A DNA stretch of 51,159 bases. It comes from Methanothrix harundinacea. GTDB taxonomy: Archaea; Halobacteriota; Methanosarcinia; Methanotrichales; Methanotrichaceae. Positions 25,066-33,395 of this stretch are shown in pieces. The translations under genes were made by a program, and so were the position numbers. Location of the stretch: contig DAQG01000037.1 in assembly GCA_002502785.1 (NCBI GenBank), positions 1 through 51,159 on the forward strand. Direction: 5' to 3'. Below the pieces are notes generated by a model that saw only the letters and a list, made by a program, of their open reading frames with translations, was not told the origin of the DNA and made no database searches. The number at the start of each line of letters is the position of its first letter. Position 1 is the stretch's first letter.

Positions 25066-25542
25066 TCATCTCTTGGCCCGCAGAGATCCACTTCTTGATC
25101 TCTCTTTTGACCGTCTCATCTCCTTGGCCGTTACGCCGATGCAGTGCCGGGCATACCCATCTTCTGGACTTAGGGCTGCCGCCCGCTCAAAAGAGGCGAG
25201 GGCGTCTTTCCACCTCTCCAATCGCCAGAGAAGAAAGCCCCGGTGCATCCAGGCTTGGTGATCAGAGGGATCGATCTTCGTCGCCCGGTCGAGGGAGGCG
25301 ATCGCCTCCATGTACCTTCCCATCATCCCAAATACGAGGGCGGACTTTTTCTCCGCCGAGTTCCCGGAATCGATCCCGGCTGCCTTCAGGTAAGACTTCA
25401 GGGCAGGATCGAGCCTGCCCTCTTTCAGGTGGGAATCGCCTTCGGTGATCAGCTCTTGAAGATCGGCTGAAGATCTCTTTTGGCGGAAAAGGTGGCGAAG
25501 GGATGAAAAAAGGCGGCGTAGGCCGCGGCCGTTGGGGTCCAT
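25066..25542 (-). CDS. tetratricopeptide-repeat protein (158 aa)
   Basis: Residues 30-140 hold about three to four TPR units (ADLQELITEGDSHLKEGRLD, ALVFGMMGRYMEAIASL, AWMHRGFLLWRLERWKDAL), with the usual small-large residue pattern at helix contacts. TPR proteins act as scaffolds. Both termini are basic. It lies eight bases after the tRNA endonuclease stop, so it is the last gene of that transcript. Confidence 0.8.
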   Translation of the reverse strand: MDPNGRGLRRLFSSLRHLFRQKRSSADLQELITEGDSHLKEGRLDPALKSYLKAAGIDSGNSAEKKSALVFGMMGRYMEAIASLDRATKIDPSDHQAWMHRGFLLWRLERWKDALASFERAAALSPEDGYARHCIGVTAKEMRRSKERSRSGSLRAKR

Positions 25543-25550
25543 ATGCGAAA

Positions 25551-26609
25551 TCAGGGCTTGAGCCGCTTGATCTCCAGATACCTCACTTCGCCCTCGTCCG
25601 CGTAGGCGAAGACCATCTGTTTTCTCACGCTGTGGGCGAGCCGGACGGCTCTGGAGACCACGGGCAGGTGAAATACGTAGTCGTCGGGGACGGAGTGGAC
25701 CAGGTACTCTGAGTGGGGCACCTTCTTTGAGCCCTCCACCCTTTTGTAGACTCGAAAGTGGCTTCCGAATTTGAACCCGGTCTTGACCACCAGGTTTCGG
25801 TCCCGGAGGTCCCGGTAGACCCGGTGCTTCATATCAAAGTCGTTCTCGACGAGCCTCGCCCGTTTTTCGAACTCATCGAGGCTGAGGGGCGTGCCGGACC
25901 GATCGACCACGTCGAGGACCCCCTTCTCGATGAGGTATGCCGACTCCACCAGGGAGAGCTGGAGCCTTCCGCCCACCGGTTTTCCGTAGAAACCCTCCTC
26001 GTGAAGACGCTCTGATGAATCCGGGTCCCAGAGCATCACCCTGTCCTCGAGAAGGGTGGCGGTGCCGCCATGGGCCTCGATCTTCATCTCGCCCTTCAGT
26101 CCCCTCTCTCTCGCCTCGTAGAAGGTAATGTCGCTCTCCTCGTCGACGACCGCCAGCATGAGCCTTTTTCTCATTTGCCTAGCGACCTTCGTCGGCTCCA
26201 CCAGCTCCTGGAGGGATATCGGGTGCCTTTCAGAGATCACCTGGACATAAAACTCGGCCGGGGTTTTGCCGGGCTTTCCACCCCTGGGGTAGACTCGAAA
26301 GTCGGTGACTCCCGGCTGGACGTAGTATCCTCTTTCCCTAAGGTCCTTGTAGACAACGTACCTGAACTCGAAACCCGCCTCTATCGCCGTCGCCGTCTCG
26401 AAGAAGGATCGAAAGTCGAGATCCTTCCCTTCAAAGCGGACTCCGATCCTGCCCCGGTCCAGAAGGTAAGCCGCCTCGGCGAGGGAGAGTTCCAGGCCCC
26501 CGTCGATGGGCCTTCCGAAGCTGCCCTGTTCGTAAAGCTCCTCTGTCGCCACTCTTCCGAGGAGGACCTTGTCTTTGGAAAGGTCGCCGACAATCGGGTC
26601 TTCGGACAT
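25551..26609 (-). CDS. endA: tRNA-splicing endonuclease (fused alpha2 form)
   Basis: Cuts introns from archaeal pre-tRNAs. The 352-residue protein is two endonuclease units joined head to tail, the fused form seen in Archaeoglobus and Methanosarcina relatives, which works as a homodimer. Only the C-terminal unit keeps the whole catalytic set: Tyr in FRVY (about 288), His in HSEYLV (about 299) and Lys in VRKQMVF (about 330). In the N-terminal unit the His is replaced (PAEFYV), so it is structural. ATG 26609 is used; the longer frame has an unlikely Pro-rich start. It lies 17 bases after the GAPDH-like gene. Confidence 0.92.
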   Translation of the reverse strand: MSEDPIVGDLSKDKVLLGRVATEELYEQGSFGRPIDGGLELSLAEAAYLLDRGRIGVRFEGKDLDFRSFFETATAIEAGFEFRYVVYKDLRERGYYVQPGVTDFRVYPRGGKPGKTPAEFYVQVISERHPISLQELVEPTKVARQMRKRLMLAVVDEESDITFYEARERGLKGEMKIEAHGGTATLLEDRVMLWDPDSSERLHEEGFYGKPVGGRLQLSLVESAYLIEKGVLDVVDRSGTPLSLDEFEKRARLVENDFDMKHRVYRDLRDRNLVVKTGFKFGSHFRVYKRVEGSKKVPHSEYLVHSVPDDYVFHLPVVSRAVRLAHSVRKQMVFAYADEGEVRYLEIKRLKP

Positions 26610-26626
26610 AAAAAATGGGGGCGGGC

Positions 26627-27781
26627 TCAGGTGCTCAGCCTGTCCGGCCAGACCCCGTGGACGCATGTGAGGGCTTCATCCACAATGCTGTGAACCTTCT
26701 CAGCCGAGTAGCCAGCACTCAGCAGATAGGACTCGACGTGGTTGGGGACGGCGATCGACATCTGCTCGACCATCATCGCCACCTGGAGTATGGTGTAGTC
26801 GCCGAGCTTGACGGGGATTATCGAATCGGATACTAGAAGCTCGAAGATCTCGGGGCTGATGGGCCGCTCGAAGCCGGAGAGGAAAGCCTCCAGGATCTCG
26901 CTAGTCCACTCGTGCTTTCGTCCGGCCTCGTCCTGGTAAGGCACGACGACGACCTCTCTCGTATTCGCCAGGCTCTCTACGAAGTCCTCAGGGGTCACAT
27001 CGCCCTCAAAGACGAAGTCGAGGAAGCTTGTATGGGGCACTGTGGTCGGTATCTTGCTCGCCCTGATGCTGTAGGTGACCTCCTCGAAGACGGTCCCCGC
27101 GTCGGTTCCCTGGTGGCCCACGCCCTTGCCGATGGAGACTGCGCTGGGTGAGGCTCTCACGACGGTGTGGGGGTCGCCGTGCCTCCTGTCGATGTTGCCG
27201 AGGATCATCTTGAGGCCGAGGGGCCGCGCTGCCAAAGAGGCCCTGCATATACCTGTGGTGTTGCAGCTGGTGCACTGGATCACCTTTGGCTTCGCCTTGA
27301 GGAATGTCTCGTAGTTCTCAAGACCGAAGAAGAACTCCCGCTCGAAGTCTGCCTTCAAACCGTCCGATATCTCGACGCCCTTCTCCTGGAGGGCTGCCAT
27401 AATCTTGTTCCTGTGGGCTCCACCCATCAGGGAGACGGTGCAGCCGTGGGCGAGTCCAGCCTCAACATAAGGCGCTTCTTGATCTCCCGGGGTTCCGACC
27501 ATGACGAAATCGGAGTCCTCGAAGAAATCGTCGTTGCCGCCCTGAATCGAGAAGCCCGCCGTTTCCCACTTGGCCTTGTCCGAATCGTCCGAGACGTAGG
27601 CTTTGACGTCGCAGAGCCTGACGAGCTTGCTCAGGGTATTCTTCGCCCTGCCGTGGGGCTGGCGCAAGAGGACGTTCAATTCGCCCCCGATTCCCGCGGC
27701 CTTCTTGGCCATGTCCAGGGCGAGAACTGTTCTCTTGTTTTCCGTTCCGTCGAATCCAACGAAGCCAGCATTAGATTTCAA
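26627..27781 (-). CDS. archaeal GAPDH-like paralogue with altered N-terminus
   Basis: A 384-residue protein of the archaeal type II glyceraldehyde-3-phosphate dehydrogenase fold. The active cysteine region CTSCNTTGICR is intact, as are RRHGDP, the His-containing GHQGTDAGT, and IPTTVPHT that line the active site. The N-terminal strand, normally G-x-G-T-I-G-K-R for NAD(P), reads GFDGTENKR instead, and the C-terminus is longer than usual. It may use another nucleotide or aldehyde, or not be a true dehydrogenase. TTG 27781 is a good start because AGGAGG lies seven bases upstream. Its direct downstream neighbour is endA. Confidence 0.7.
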   Translation of the reverse strand: MKSNAGFVGFDGTENKRTVLALDMAKKAAGIGGELNVLLRQPHGRAKNTLSKLVRLCDVKAYVSDDSDKAKWETAGFSIQGGNDDFFEDSDFVMVGTPGDQEAPYVEAGLAHGCTVSLMGGAHRNKIMAALQEKGVEISDGLKADFEREFFFGLENYETFLKAKPKVIQCTSCNTTGICRASLAARPLGLKMILGNIDRRHGDPHTVVRASPSAVSIGKGVGHQGTDAGTVFEEVTYSIRASKIPTTVPHTSFLDFVFEGDVTPEDFVESLANTREVVVVPYQDEAGRKHEWTSEILEAFLSGFERPISPEIFELLVSDSIIPVKLGDYTILQVAMMVEQMSIAVPNHVESYLLSAGYSAEKVHSIVDEALTCVHGVWPDRLST

Positions 27782-27846
27782 TCTGATTCCTCCTTGCGAG
27801 ATGAAAGAAGTGTCACGATATTAACCTTTCCTGCTAAATCCCGCAT

Positions 27847-28389
27847 CTAAGATTCTCTGAAGGTCTCGAGTATCCAGTCCACCACCACCGCAGCGTTCTG
27901 ATCCGGATCGAGCCTCTCTGCGTCCACCACCACTCCAGGGTCCAGGGGTTCCTCGTAGGCGACGTTAATCCCCGGAACGGTCGCATCCTCCCCGCCGGCT
28001 TTCTCGTAAATTCCCTTGGGGGAGTAGACGGCCTTTCGGCCGCGCTCGCGCTCGATGCAGGCCTCGAGGGATGCCTTGACGTAAACCTCCGCGAACTTGG
28101 GAACCAGTTTTCTTGCAAGATCGCGATATTTCCGCCGGTTTGCGGTGGCGTCCACGATGACGTTGGTCCCGGACTCCGACAGAAGCTTGGCCATGTAGGC
28201 GAGGCTCGCGTAGACCACCTCTCTCTCCTGGTCGGTGTACGTGGGCTCGGGGGTGATGACCCGGCGTATCTCGTCCAGCTCCAGAACCTTGACTTTGATC
28301 CCTCGCTCTTCGAGCCTCGCCTTCACTTCTTTGGCGATTGTGGTCTTTCCGCAACCGGGCAGCCCCGTGAACCAGACAACCCAAGACAT
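27847..28389 (-). CDS. cysC: adenylylsulfate (APS) kinase family protein
   Basis: A 180-residue P-loop kinase. The Walker A motif GLPGCGKTT is at residues 9-17, and the APS-kinase-like features follow: LELDEIRR, VIVDATANRRKYRDLARKL and a Lys/Gly-rich KAVYSPKGIY loop. The family phosphorylates adenylylsulfate to PAPS, but related kinases act on sugars or phosphonates, and no sulfurylase is nearby, so the substrate is an inference. It lies 65 bases upstream of the GAPDH-like gene and may head that transcript. Confidence 0.8.
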   Translation of the reverse strand: MSWVVWFTGLPGCGKTTIAKEVKARLEERGIKVKVLELDEIRRVITPEPTYTDQEREVVYASLAYMAKLLSESGTNVIVDATANRRKYRDLARKLVPKFAEVYVKASLEACIERERGRKAVYSPKGIYEKAGGEDATVPGINVAYEEPLDPGVVVDAERLDPDQNAAVVVDWILETFRES

Positions 28390-28580
28390 GAGAAGAAAGA
28401 CTCTTTCTGACGAATAAATATCATTCCCCCGGGCGAGTTATCCCGGGTTTCAACAAGTTTACCAGGAGGCGCACTTTTCGAGGTCGATCTTGGTGGTTTC
28501 AGCCTCCAATCTCGGCTTTCATCCCGTCCCGTACTTCGAAGAAAATATTCAATCGAACAAAAGATTAATATAAGTGTTCT

Positions 28581-28590
28581 TGATATATAG
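28581..28590 (+). promoter_or_regulatory. TATA box for MC1 gene
   Basis: tgatatatag would start transcription near 28612, leaving about 33 nt before ATG 28645. A GAGAGGT ribosome-site-like stretch lies in that leader, so this gene is not leaderless. Confidence 0.55.
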
Positions 28591-28644
28591 AGATGCAACG
28601 GGACATATCCTCCTCTGCATAGGGATAATGAGAGGTATAAAAAT

Positions 28645-28917
28645 ATGACCAATAAAAGAAACTTCGCGTTGAGAGACGCTGAGGGGAACGAAATTGGCGT
28701 TTTCACGGGAAAACAGCCCAGACAGGCGGCTTTGAAGGCTGCAAACCGGGGATACACCGACATCAGGCTGAGGGAGAGGGGCACAAAGAAAGTTCACATC
28801 TTCGAGGGCGAGCGGAAACTTGTGATAAAGCCATCCAACGCCCCCGACTGGATGCCAAAGGAGATCTGGAAGCCGAACGTCAAAAAGATCGGGATCGAGA
28901 AGCTGGACCAGATCTGA
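28645..28917 (+). CDS. chromosomal protein MC1
   Basis: A small architectural DNA-binding protein that bends DNA sharply in methanogens and halophiles. The near-identical core RNFALRDAEGNE, GVFTGKQPRQAALKAANRG and RLRERGTKKVHIF leaves little doubt. The 90-residue protein differs from Methanosarcina MC1 in two ways: the loop after AANRG is shorter by about six or seven residues, and the arm that usually carries a Trp-containing KAWKE reads EGERK, while the second Trp (DWMP) is kept. These sites contact DNA, so binding may differ. Confidence 0.95.
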   Translation: MTNKRNFALRDAEGNEIGVFTGKQPRQAALKAANRGYTDIRLRERGTKKVHIFEGERKLVIKPSNAPDWMPKEIWKPNVKKIGIEKLDQI

Positions 28918-29099
28918 ATATCTGGTCCGTAGTACTTTTCGCGGTGACGTTAACAGAAACGGGGATGTGGCGTCGTCGTCACATCTTCCGCCCCGGTTTT
29001 CATCGTCCTTACGTTTGGTTCTCTCTTTTGAAGCAGATTAATATTGCGGGACATCCCAGGTATTTGGGACGTTCAGGCCGCCGATATCTCCTTAGGGGT

Positions 29100-29963
29100 T
29101 TACACGTCCACGCTGAGAAGAAGCCTGATCTCTTGCCCTTGGTAATCTGCCGTGGTCCAGAAGACGTCTCTTGCTGCCCCGAACATCTCGTAAGCGCCGT
29201 GGCCCGACCTCTCCATCTCTACCCTTTTTGCCACCGCCTGAAGGTCCGGTAACGCTTGGAAGAGGGGATCGCTGAAGGTGTTTCTGCCTATCTGCTCTGC
29301 ATCAGAATCGTAGAGGATCGTCCCGTCGGGCATCATGGCCCAGATCTTGGCGCGGCCGTCGGGCTGATAAGGCGCAAGAGTCTGGCCGAAGAACTCTGTC
29401 GAGTTGACGAGGGCCGTGACCGCCCCTATGAACATTCCCTCCTCATCGAAGACAGGCGAGGCGAAGTCCATGGCGTAAAACCCCTCGACGCTCTTTATGT
29501 AGGCAAGGCCCACAGGGCGCCTGGTGGAGAAGAGCCGTTCGATATGCTCCTGGTCTCTTATGCTGGCGCCCTTGACCTCTTGGTACTCCGCGGGCCTGAC
29601 CTCGACGATGGTGCCGTTGAGGTCGACGGTTATGCAGTCCACCACCCAGGGACCCAGGGCCGTGAGGTCGTCGAGAACCTCCCTCGCCTCCGACCCCTCG
29701 ACACCCGTCTCGGATAGGGCGAGACTCGCATCCAGGAGGGCCTTGTCAATATCTGCAAGGTTTGCGCTGACGGCACACTCTGCCTGGACGAGGCTCCAGA
29801 TCAGATCCCTGTCAGTCTCAGTCCCATCCGATGTTGCGTCCTCGCCAAAGGCGGCTGGGACGAGGAAGGTGGCCAGGGCCGCAGCCACCGTCGTCAAGGC
29901 GAAGAGTTTTGACATCTTTCCCGATCGTCTCATAGTTTTTGGCGTCTTTCTCGATGACCTCAT
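29100..29963 (-). CDS. exported Cache-like sensor domain protein (287 aa)
   Basis: After a basic N-terminus and a signal segment (about 17-41, ending AFGE), the protein has a helix and a PAS-like extracellular Cache domain: VDLNGTIVEVRPAEY, a middle YIKSVEGFYAMDFASPVFDEEGMFIGAVTAL and a second subdomain DGTILYDSDAEQIG. Such domains bind small ligands, usually as receptor input, but no membrane-spanning transducer follows, so it may work as a free or lipid-side binding protein. ATG 29963 is supported by GGTGAT five bases upstream. Confidence 0.75.
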   Translation of the reverse strand: MRSSRKTPKTMRRSGKMSKLFALTTVAAALATFLVPAAFGEDATSDGTETDRDLIWSLVQAECAVSANLADIDKALLDASLALSETGVEGSEAREVLDDLTALGPWVVDCITVDLNGTIVEVRPAEYQEVKGASIRDQEHIERLFSTRRPVGLAYIKSVEGFYAMDFASPVFDEEGMFIGAVTALVNSTEFFGQTLAPYQPDGRAKIWAMMPDGTILYDSDAEQIGRNTFSDPLFQALPDLQAVAKRVEMERSGHGAYEMFGAARDVFWTTADYQGQEIRLLLSVDV

Positions 29964-30152
29964 AGCATCACCAACATCTCTGATGAAACGATGGAGGGTC
30001 TTCTTTCCGTGAACTTATTCTTTGCCACCGACCCGCGGCCGCAACCTGGTGCGGATATCTCGTAGGGCAAAACCGGGAACAAAGCGGAGAAATGAAAACC
30101 CAAAATAGACCGGAATTGACAAGAAAAATAAAAATAGATGGAAAATAAGGTT

Positions 30153-30461
30153 TCAGCCAAAGAGGGCGCCGAGCCCCTCGATTCCGCTCTCTTCAGCCTC
30201 TTCCTTATCTTCCTCGGCTTCCTCTGCTGCGGGAGCTGCTGCGCTTGCGGGAGCTGCCGCGGCAGGCGCGGCTGCGACGGCCACGCTGGGAGTCTTGGAC
30301 AGAACGTCCTCGATGTCTACGCCCTCGAGGGCGGAGACGAGCGCCTTGATCCTGACTTCGTCGGGGGTTACGCCAGCGGCGTTGAGTATGGTCTTTATGC
30401 CCTCCTCGGACACGTCTTTACCTGAGCTGTGAAGCAGTAATGCTGCATATACGTATTCCAT
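30153..30461 (-). CDS. rpl12: ribosomal protein P1/L12 (stalk)
   Basis: Acidic stalk protein that recruits translation GTPases. The 102-residue chain has the archaeal form: MEYVYAALLLHSSGK, helical dimer domain with TPDEVRIKALVSALEGVD, an Ala/Pro hinge (AAAPAAAAPA) and the Glu-rich tail ending GLGALFG, which matches the P0 tail. I place the start at ATG 30461, where the conserved N-terminus begins. Last gene of the L1-P0-L12 unit. Confidence 0.95.
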   Translation of the reverse strand: MEYVYAALLLHSSGKDVSEEGIKTILNAAGVTPDEVRIKALVSALEGVDIEDVLSKTPSVAVAAAPAAAAPASAAAPAAEEAEEDKEEAEESGIEGLGALFG

Positions 30462-30484
30462 CTTAATCCACCTCTTGATCTCGA

Positions 30485-31465
30485 TCAACCAAACAGGGCA
30501 GACAATCCGCCAAGTCCGGCCTCTTCATCCTCTTCTTTCTCGGCCTCTTCATCCTTCTCTTCGGCCTTCACCGCTGGGGCATCAGCGACTGGCGCCTCAG
30601 CCGGGCCACCTTCGACCAGATTGTTCAGCACAGACGCATCCGCAGCCGCCCTTGCGAGCAGTGCCTCCATCATGCTGGGAACGGGGATCGCGCACTCCAG
30701 GACCAGGTTTCTGGCCTTTGAGGCCGCCCTCTGGAGAAGGGGACTGATTGTAGTCGGGGTTGCATAGCCTATCTCCAAAGCGAGGCCCAGGGCCTGTGCA
30801 GAAGCTGTGCTCATCTGAGATAGGATATCCTTGACGTCGATGGTGAGATCCTCCGACCTGAAGACAAGACCTCCCTCGTAAACGGCCCGGAGCTCAAGTC
30901 CCACCTTCCTCGGGAAGATCTCCATCGTCGCCAGCACTTCGGCCAGCTGGGCTGATACGGTCTCGCCCTCCTCGGCCACCAGCTTCGTCTCGTTGATGAC
31001 CACTTTTCCGCTCTTTATGGCGGCAGGAATTCCAGCGCTCTGGAGCTTGCCCACCATGGGACCCGGAGAGAACGAGGTCTCACCCTTCTCGATGACTATA
31101 TCGATGGGTGCCTTCCCGCCAGCCTTGATCGGCATAGGCTGCTTTTTCTCATCCAGCATCTTGTAGAGCTTGAAGGGGTTTACGTCGGTGAATATGAAAG
31201 CTGTCTGGGCTTCGATCCCATCTGCCAATGGCAGGACGTCGTCGGAGCACTTCTCTATCGCCCGGCGGGCGACGTTGTTTCTGACCACCTTGATGGTGGC
31301 CACATCCCTCAGCTCCGAGCGCAGGTCCTGGATCTGCTTTGCGGGTATGTCTGTCAAGCCCACCAGCCCGACGACGGGTGACTCGACTATCCTCTCGACC
31401 AGATCCTCTACCTCTCTGATCTTCCATTCCGGGACGTGTTCTGTATGGCGTACCTGGACGGACAT
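30485..31465 (-). CDS. rplP0: ribosomal protein P0 (L10)
   Basis: Anchors the stalk on 23S rRNA and binds P1/L12 dimers. The 326-residue protein has the usual N-terminal domain (HVPEWKIREVEDL, IPAKQIQDLRSELRDVATIKVVRNN), the archaeal insertion domain (PGPMVGKLQSAGIPAAI) and helical spines for stalk binding, ending with an acidic tail EEDEEAGLGGLSALFG. The stop lies 23 bases before L12. Confidence 0.95.
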   Translation of the reverse strand: MSVQVRHTEHVPEWKIREVEDLVERIVESPVVGLVGLTDIPAKQIQDLRSELRDVATIKVVRNNVARRAIEKCSDDVLPLADGIEAQTAFIFTDVNPFKLYKMLDEKKQPMPIKAGGKAPIDIVIEKGETSFSPGPMVGKLQSAGIPAAIKSGKVVINETKLVAEEGETVSAQLAEVLATMEIFPRKVGLELRAVYEGGLVFRSEDLTIDVKDILSQMSTASAQALGLALEIGYATPTTISPLLQRAASKARNLVLECAIPVPSMMEALLARAAADASVLNNLVEGGPAEAPVADAPAVKAEEKDEEAEKEEDEEAGLGGLSALFG

Positions 31466-31466
31466 C

Positions 31467-32105
31467 TCAAATCACCTTTACTGCGGGACCCATGGTAGTC
31501 TTCACGTAGACGGACTTCAGGTTCTGCTTGCCGTCCCTGAGGGTCTGCTCAAGCTTGGTCGTGACGGCCTCTACGTTCTCTGCAATCTGCTGGACGTCCA
31601 TATCCTTGGATCCCACAGCCATGTGGAATGTGAGCCGGTCACGAGACCTTACCCTCACCAGGTTTCTCTGCCTTTTGATTATGGGCGTGATGTCCACGTT
31701 CGGTGGCAGGGGCAGGGGCATCTTCCCTCTTTTTCCCAGGATGGGGCCCAGCTTCTTGCCGATCGTCGGCATGAGGCTCGTCTCAGCGATGAAGTATGTG
31801 TACTCGTCGGCGATCTTTCTTGCTCGCTTCTTGTCATCGCCCAGCTCAGAGAGCTCGTCTGGGGAGATCACCAGATCTGCTTCTGCACGCTGAGCAAGAA
31901 GAGCAGTCTCGCCGCTGGCGAATACCGCGATCTTTGCAGATCTGCCGCGGCCATGGGGCAGAATTATCTCTTCATCCACCCTGTTGGCCGGCTGGCTCAT
32001 GTCGATATTGTGCAAGTTAATCGCCAGATCGACGCTCTCGTTGAACCTCCTCTCAGGGGCCTCAGAGATAGCCTTTCTGACGGCGTTCTCTATCATCTTG
32101 TTCAT
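31467..32105 (-). CDS. rpl1: ribosomal protein L1
   Basis: Binds 23S rRNA on the L1 arm and, in several archaea and bacteria, its own mRNA. The 212-residue protein shows the two-domain L1 fold, with NKMIENAVRKAISEAPERRFNESVDLAIN at the start and the family signature LGPILGKRGKMPLPLPPN. A GGAGG ribosome site six bases upstream supports ATG 32105. It stops one base before the P0 gene starts, and a hairpin precedes its start codon. Confidence 0.95.
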   Translation of the reverse strand: MNKMIENAVRKAISEAPERRFNESVDLAINLHNIDMSQPANRVDEEIILPHGRGRSAKIAVFASGETALLAQRAEADLVISPDELSELGDDKKRARKIADEYTYFIAETSLMPTIGKKLGPILGKRGKMPLPLPPNVDITPIIKRQRNLVRVRSRDRLTFHMAVGSKDMDVQQIAENVEAVTTKLEQTLRDGKQNLKSVYVKTTMGPAVKVI

Positions 32106-32114
32106 CTCAATCCT

Positions 32115-32144
32115 CCGTAGTCCACGACTTCCGGTCTACTACGG
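32115..32144 (-). promoter_or_regulatory. hairpin before L1 start, possible L1 autoregulation site
   Basis: In the mRNA sense, ccgtagt (32144-32138) pairs with actacgg (32121-32115), and a short inner GAC/GTC stem is separated by an asymmetric loop (A opposite GTGG). The second arm runs into the GGAGG ribosome-binding site of rpl1. In methanogens L1 is known to bind its own mRNA; that this hairpin is the site is inference. Confidence 0.45.
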
Positions 32145-32182
32145 CGTCTCAAAAAGAGAGTCCAAATTCCGTCTGCAATCCT

Positions 32183-32193
32183 CTATAATAAGT
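32183..32193 (-). promoter_or_regulatory. TATA box for L1-P0-L12 unit
   Basis: The minus strand reads acttattatag. The transcript start would be near 32161, giving a leader of about 55 nt that contains the L1 hairpin. It lies between the L11 stop and the L1 start, so L1-P0-L12 can be transcribed separately from Spt5-L11. Confidence 0.45.
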
Positions 32194-32199
32194 TTTCGT

Positions 32200-32670
32200 C
32201 TATGCGAGGACTTCATCGAACCTGTCCTCGTCGACCGCCGCCTGGGCCTCCTTTCGGGGCATGCCCTCTACGGTGATCCCCATGGTCCCGCAGGTCCCGA
32301 TGACCTCTTTGGCAGCGCTCTTCAGGGAGACGGAAAGTAGGTTATTCCTTTTGATTCCCGCAACCTTGACCACTTGATCCATGGTCAAATTCCCAACGAT
32401 CTCGAAAGCGTTGCCGGATCCTTTGTCCAGCCCCACCTCTTTGAGGACCAGTGCCGAGGTTGGGGGCGTTCCCACATCTACCTGGTACTCGGTCCTGCTC
32501 TTAACCGTGACCTTGACCGGGACCTGCATCCCGTTCAAATCTGCGGTCGCTTCGTTGATCTTCTTTACTACATCTGCAACGTTAACACCTAGAGGTCCTA
32601 GTGCGGGGCCCAGCGGGGGTCCTGCGCTGGCCTTTCCACCGGGTACCAACACTTCAACAACATTGGCCAA
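32200..32670 (-). CDS. rpl11: ribosomal protein L11
   Basis: Part of the GTPase-associated centre with the 1070 rRNA helix. The 156-residue protein holds the invariant N-terminal VEVLVPGGKASAGPPLGPALGPLGV and the C-terminal rRNA-binding domain (VKVAGIKRN, AAKEVIGTCGTMGITVEG). I choose TTG 32670 as start, giving M-A-N-V-V-E, because GAGGTGA lies five bases before it; the upstream GTG at 32679 would sit inside this ribosome site. It begins five bases after the Spt5 stop. Confidence 0.9.
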   Translation of the reverse strand: MANVVEVLVPGGKASAGPPLGPALGPLGVNVADVVKKINEATADLNGMQVPVKVTVKSRTEYQVDVGTPPTSALVLKEVGLDKGSGNAFEIVGNLTMDQVVKVAGIKRNNLLSVSLKSAAKEVIGTCGTMGITVEGMPRKEAQAAVDEDRFDEVLA

Positions 32671-32675
32671 GAAAT

Positions 32676-33137
32676 TCACCTCTGAATCTCGTCTTTACTG
32701 AGCACGCGCACGTGGTCACCCCTCACGGTTATGGGGATGGGCACCATCGCCTCGAAGAGCTCTACAGTTATCTCCTCCTTGGCGACGTCTACCCTCTTGA
32801 CCCTGGCCATCTCGCCCTTGAAAGGTCCCGAAATCAGCTCCACTATGGCACCTTCGTTGATGCCCACCACCGCGGGTTTAGGCGTCAGAAAATGCTCGAC
32901 CTCGTCAAAGCTGGAAGCCCCCTTAATTACCGAACGGGCGTGAGGTACCCCCTGTATCGCCTCCTCGACGATCTCCGGAGCCTTCGCCTCTACGAGGACG
33001 TAGCCCTTCAGGACGTCGGGCACCAGAAGCGCCGTTATGTCGTACTTCTCCTTACGCGCCAGCTGGGCGATGAGGTTTGCGACTGAGCGTTCCTGATTTG
33101 CCGTGGTCTTCACTACGTATATGCTGGTCTCGGCCAT
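32676..33137 (-). CDS. spt5: transcription elongation factor Spt5 (NusG)
   Basis: Stimulates RNA polymerase processivity. The 153-residue protein comprises an NGN domain (IYVVKTTANQERSVANLIAQL, VLVEAKAPEIVEEAIQGV) and a single KOW domain (GINEGAIVELISGPFKGEMARVKRVD). ATG 33137 is used because the TATA box gatatatata leaves a leader of only a few bases. It heads a unit with L11. The secE gene that is often found upstream is absent; the next gene is the divergent thermosome. Confidence 0.94.
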   Translation of the reverse strand: MAETSIYVVKTTANQERSVANLIAQLARKEKYDITALLVPDVLKGYVLVEAKAPEIVEEAIQGVPHARSVIKGASSFDEVEHFLTPKPAVVGINEGAIVELISGPFKGEMARVKRVDVAKEEITVELFEAMVPIPITVRGDHVRVLSKDEIQR

Positions 33138-33159
33138 TCTGACGGAAGACAGTCGAACC

Positions 33160-33172
33160 GGATATATATAGG
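33160..33172 (-). promoter_or_regulatory. TATA box for spt5-rpl11
   Basis: The minus strand reads ctatatatatcc. With a start near 33141 the leader is only about 4 nt, so spt5 mRNA is almost leaderless. Confidence 0.6.
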
Positions 33173-33395
33173 TTTGCAGCAAGCCCTGCTTCGGCCGATT
33201 CCTCGTTATCGAATCCGAGGATGTCGGTCGTCCATCGGCTCCGGGGGCGAGATCAGATCGCCTTCAGAACTGCCTAGTTCTTTGATGGCCTCGGCCCTTT
33301 TTGGGATGACTGTCGGTGGACACTTCAGCCCCGAAACGTTCATATAGAAGTTTAAACACCTCGCAAGCCATCAGATCAACTGGAGGAAGAAAAAA

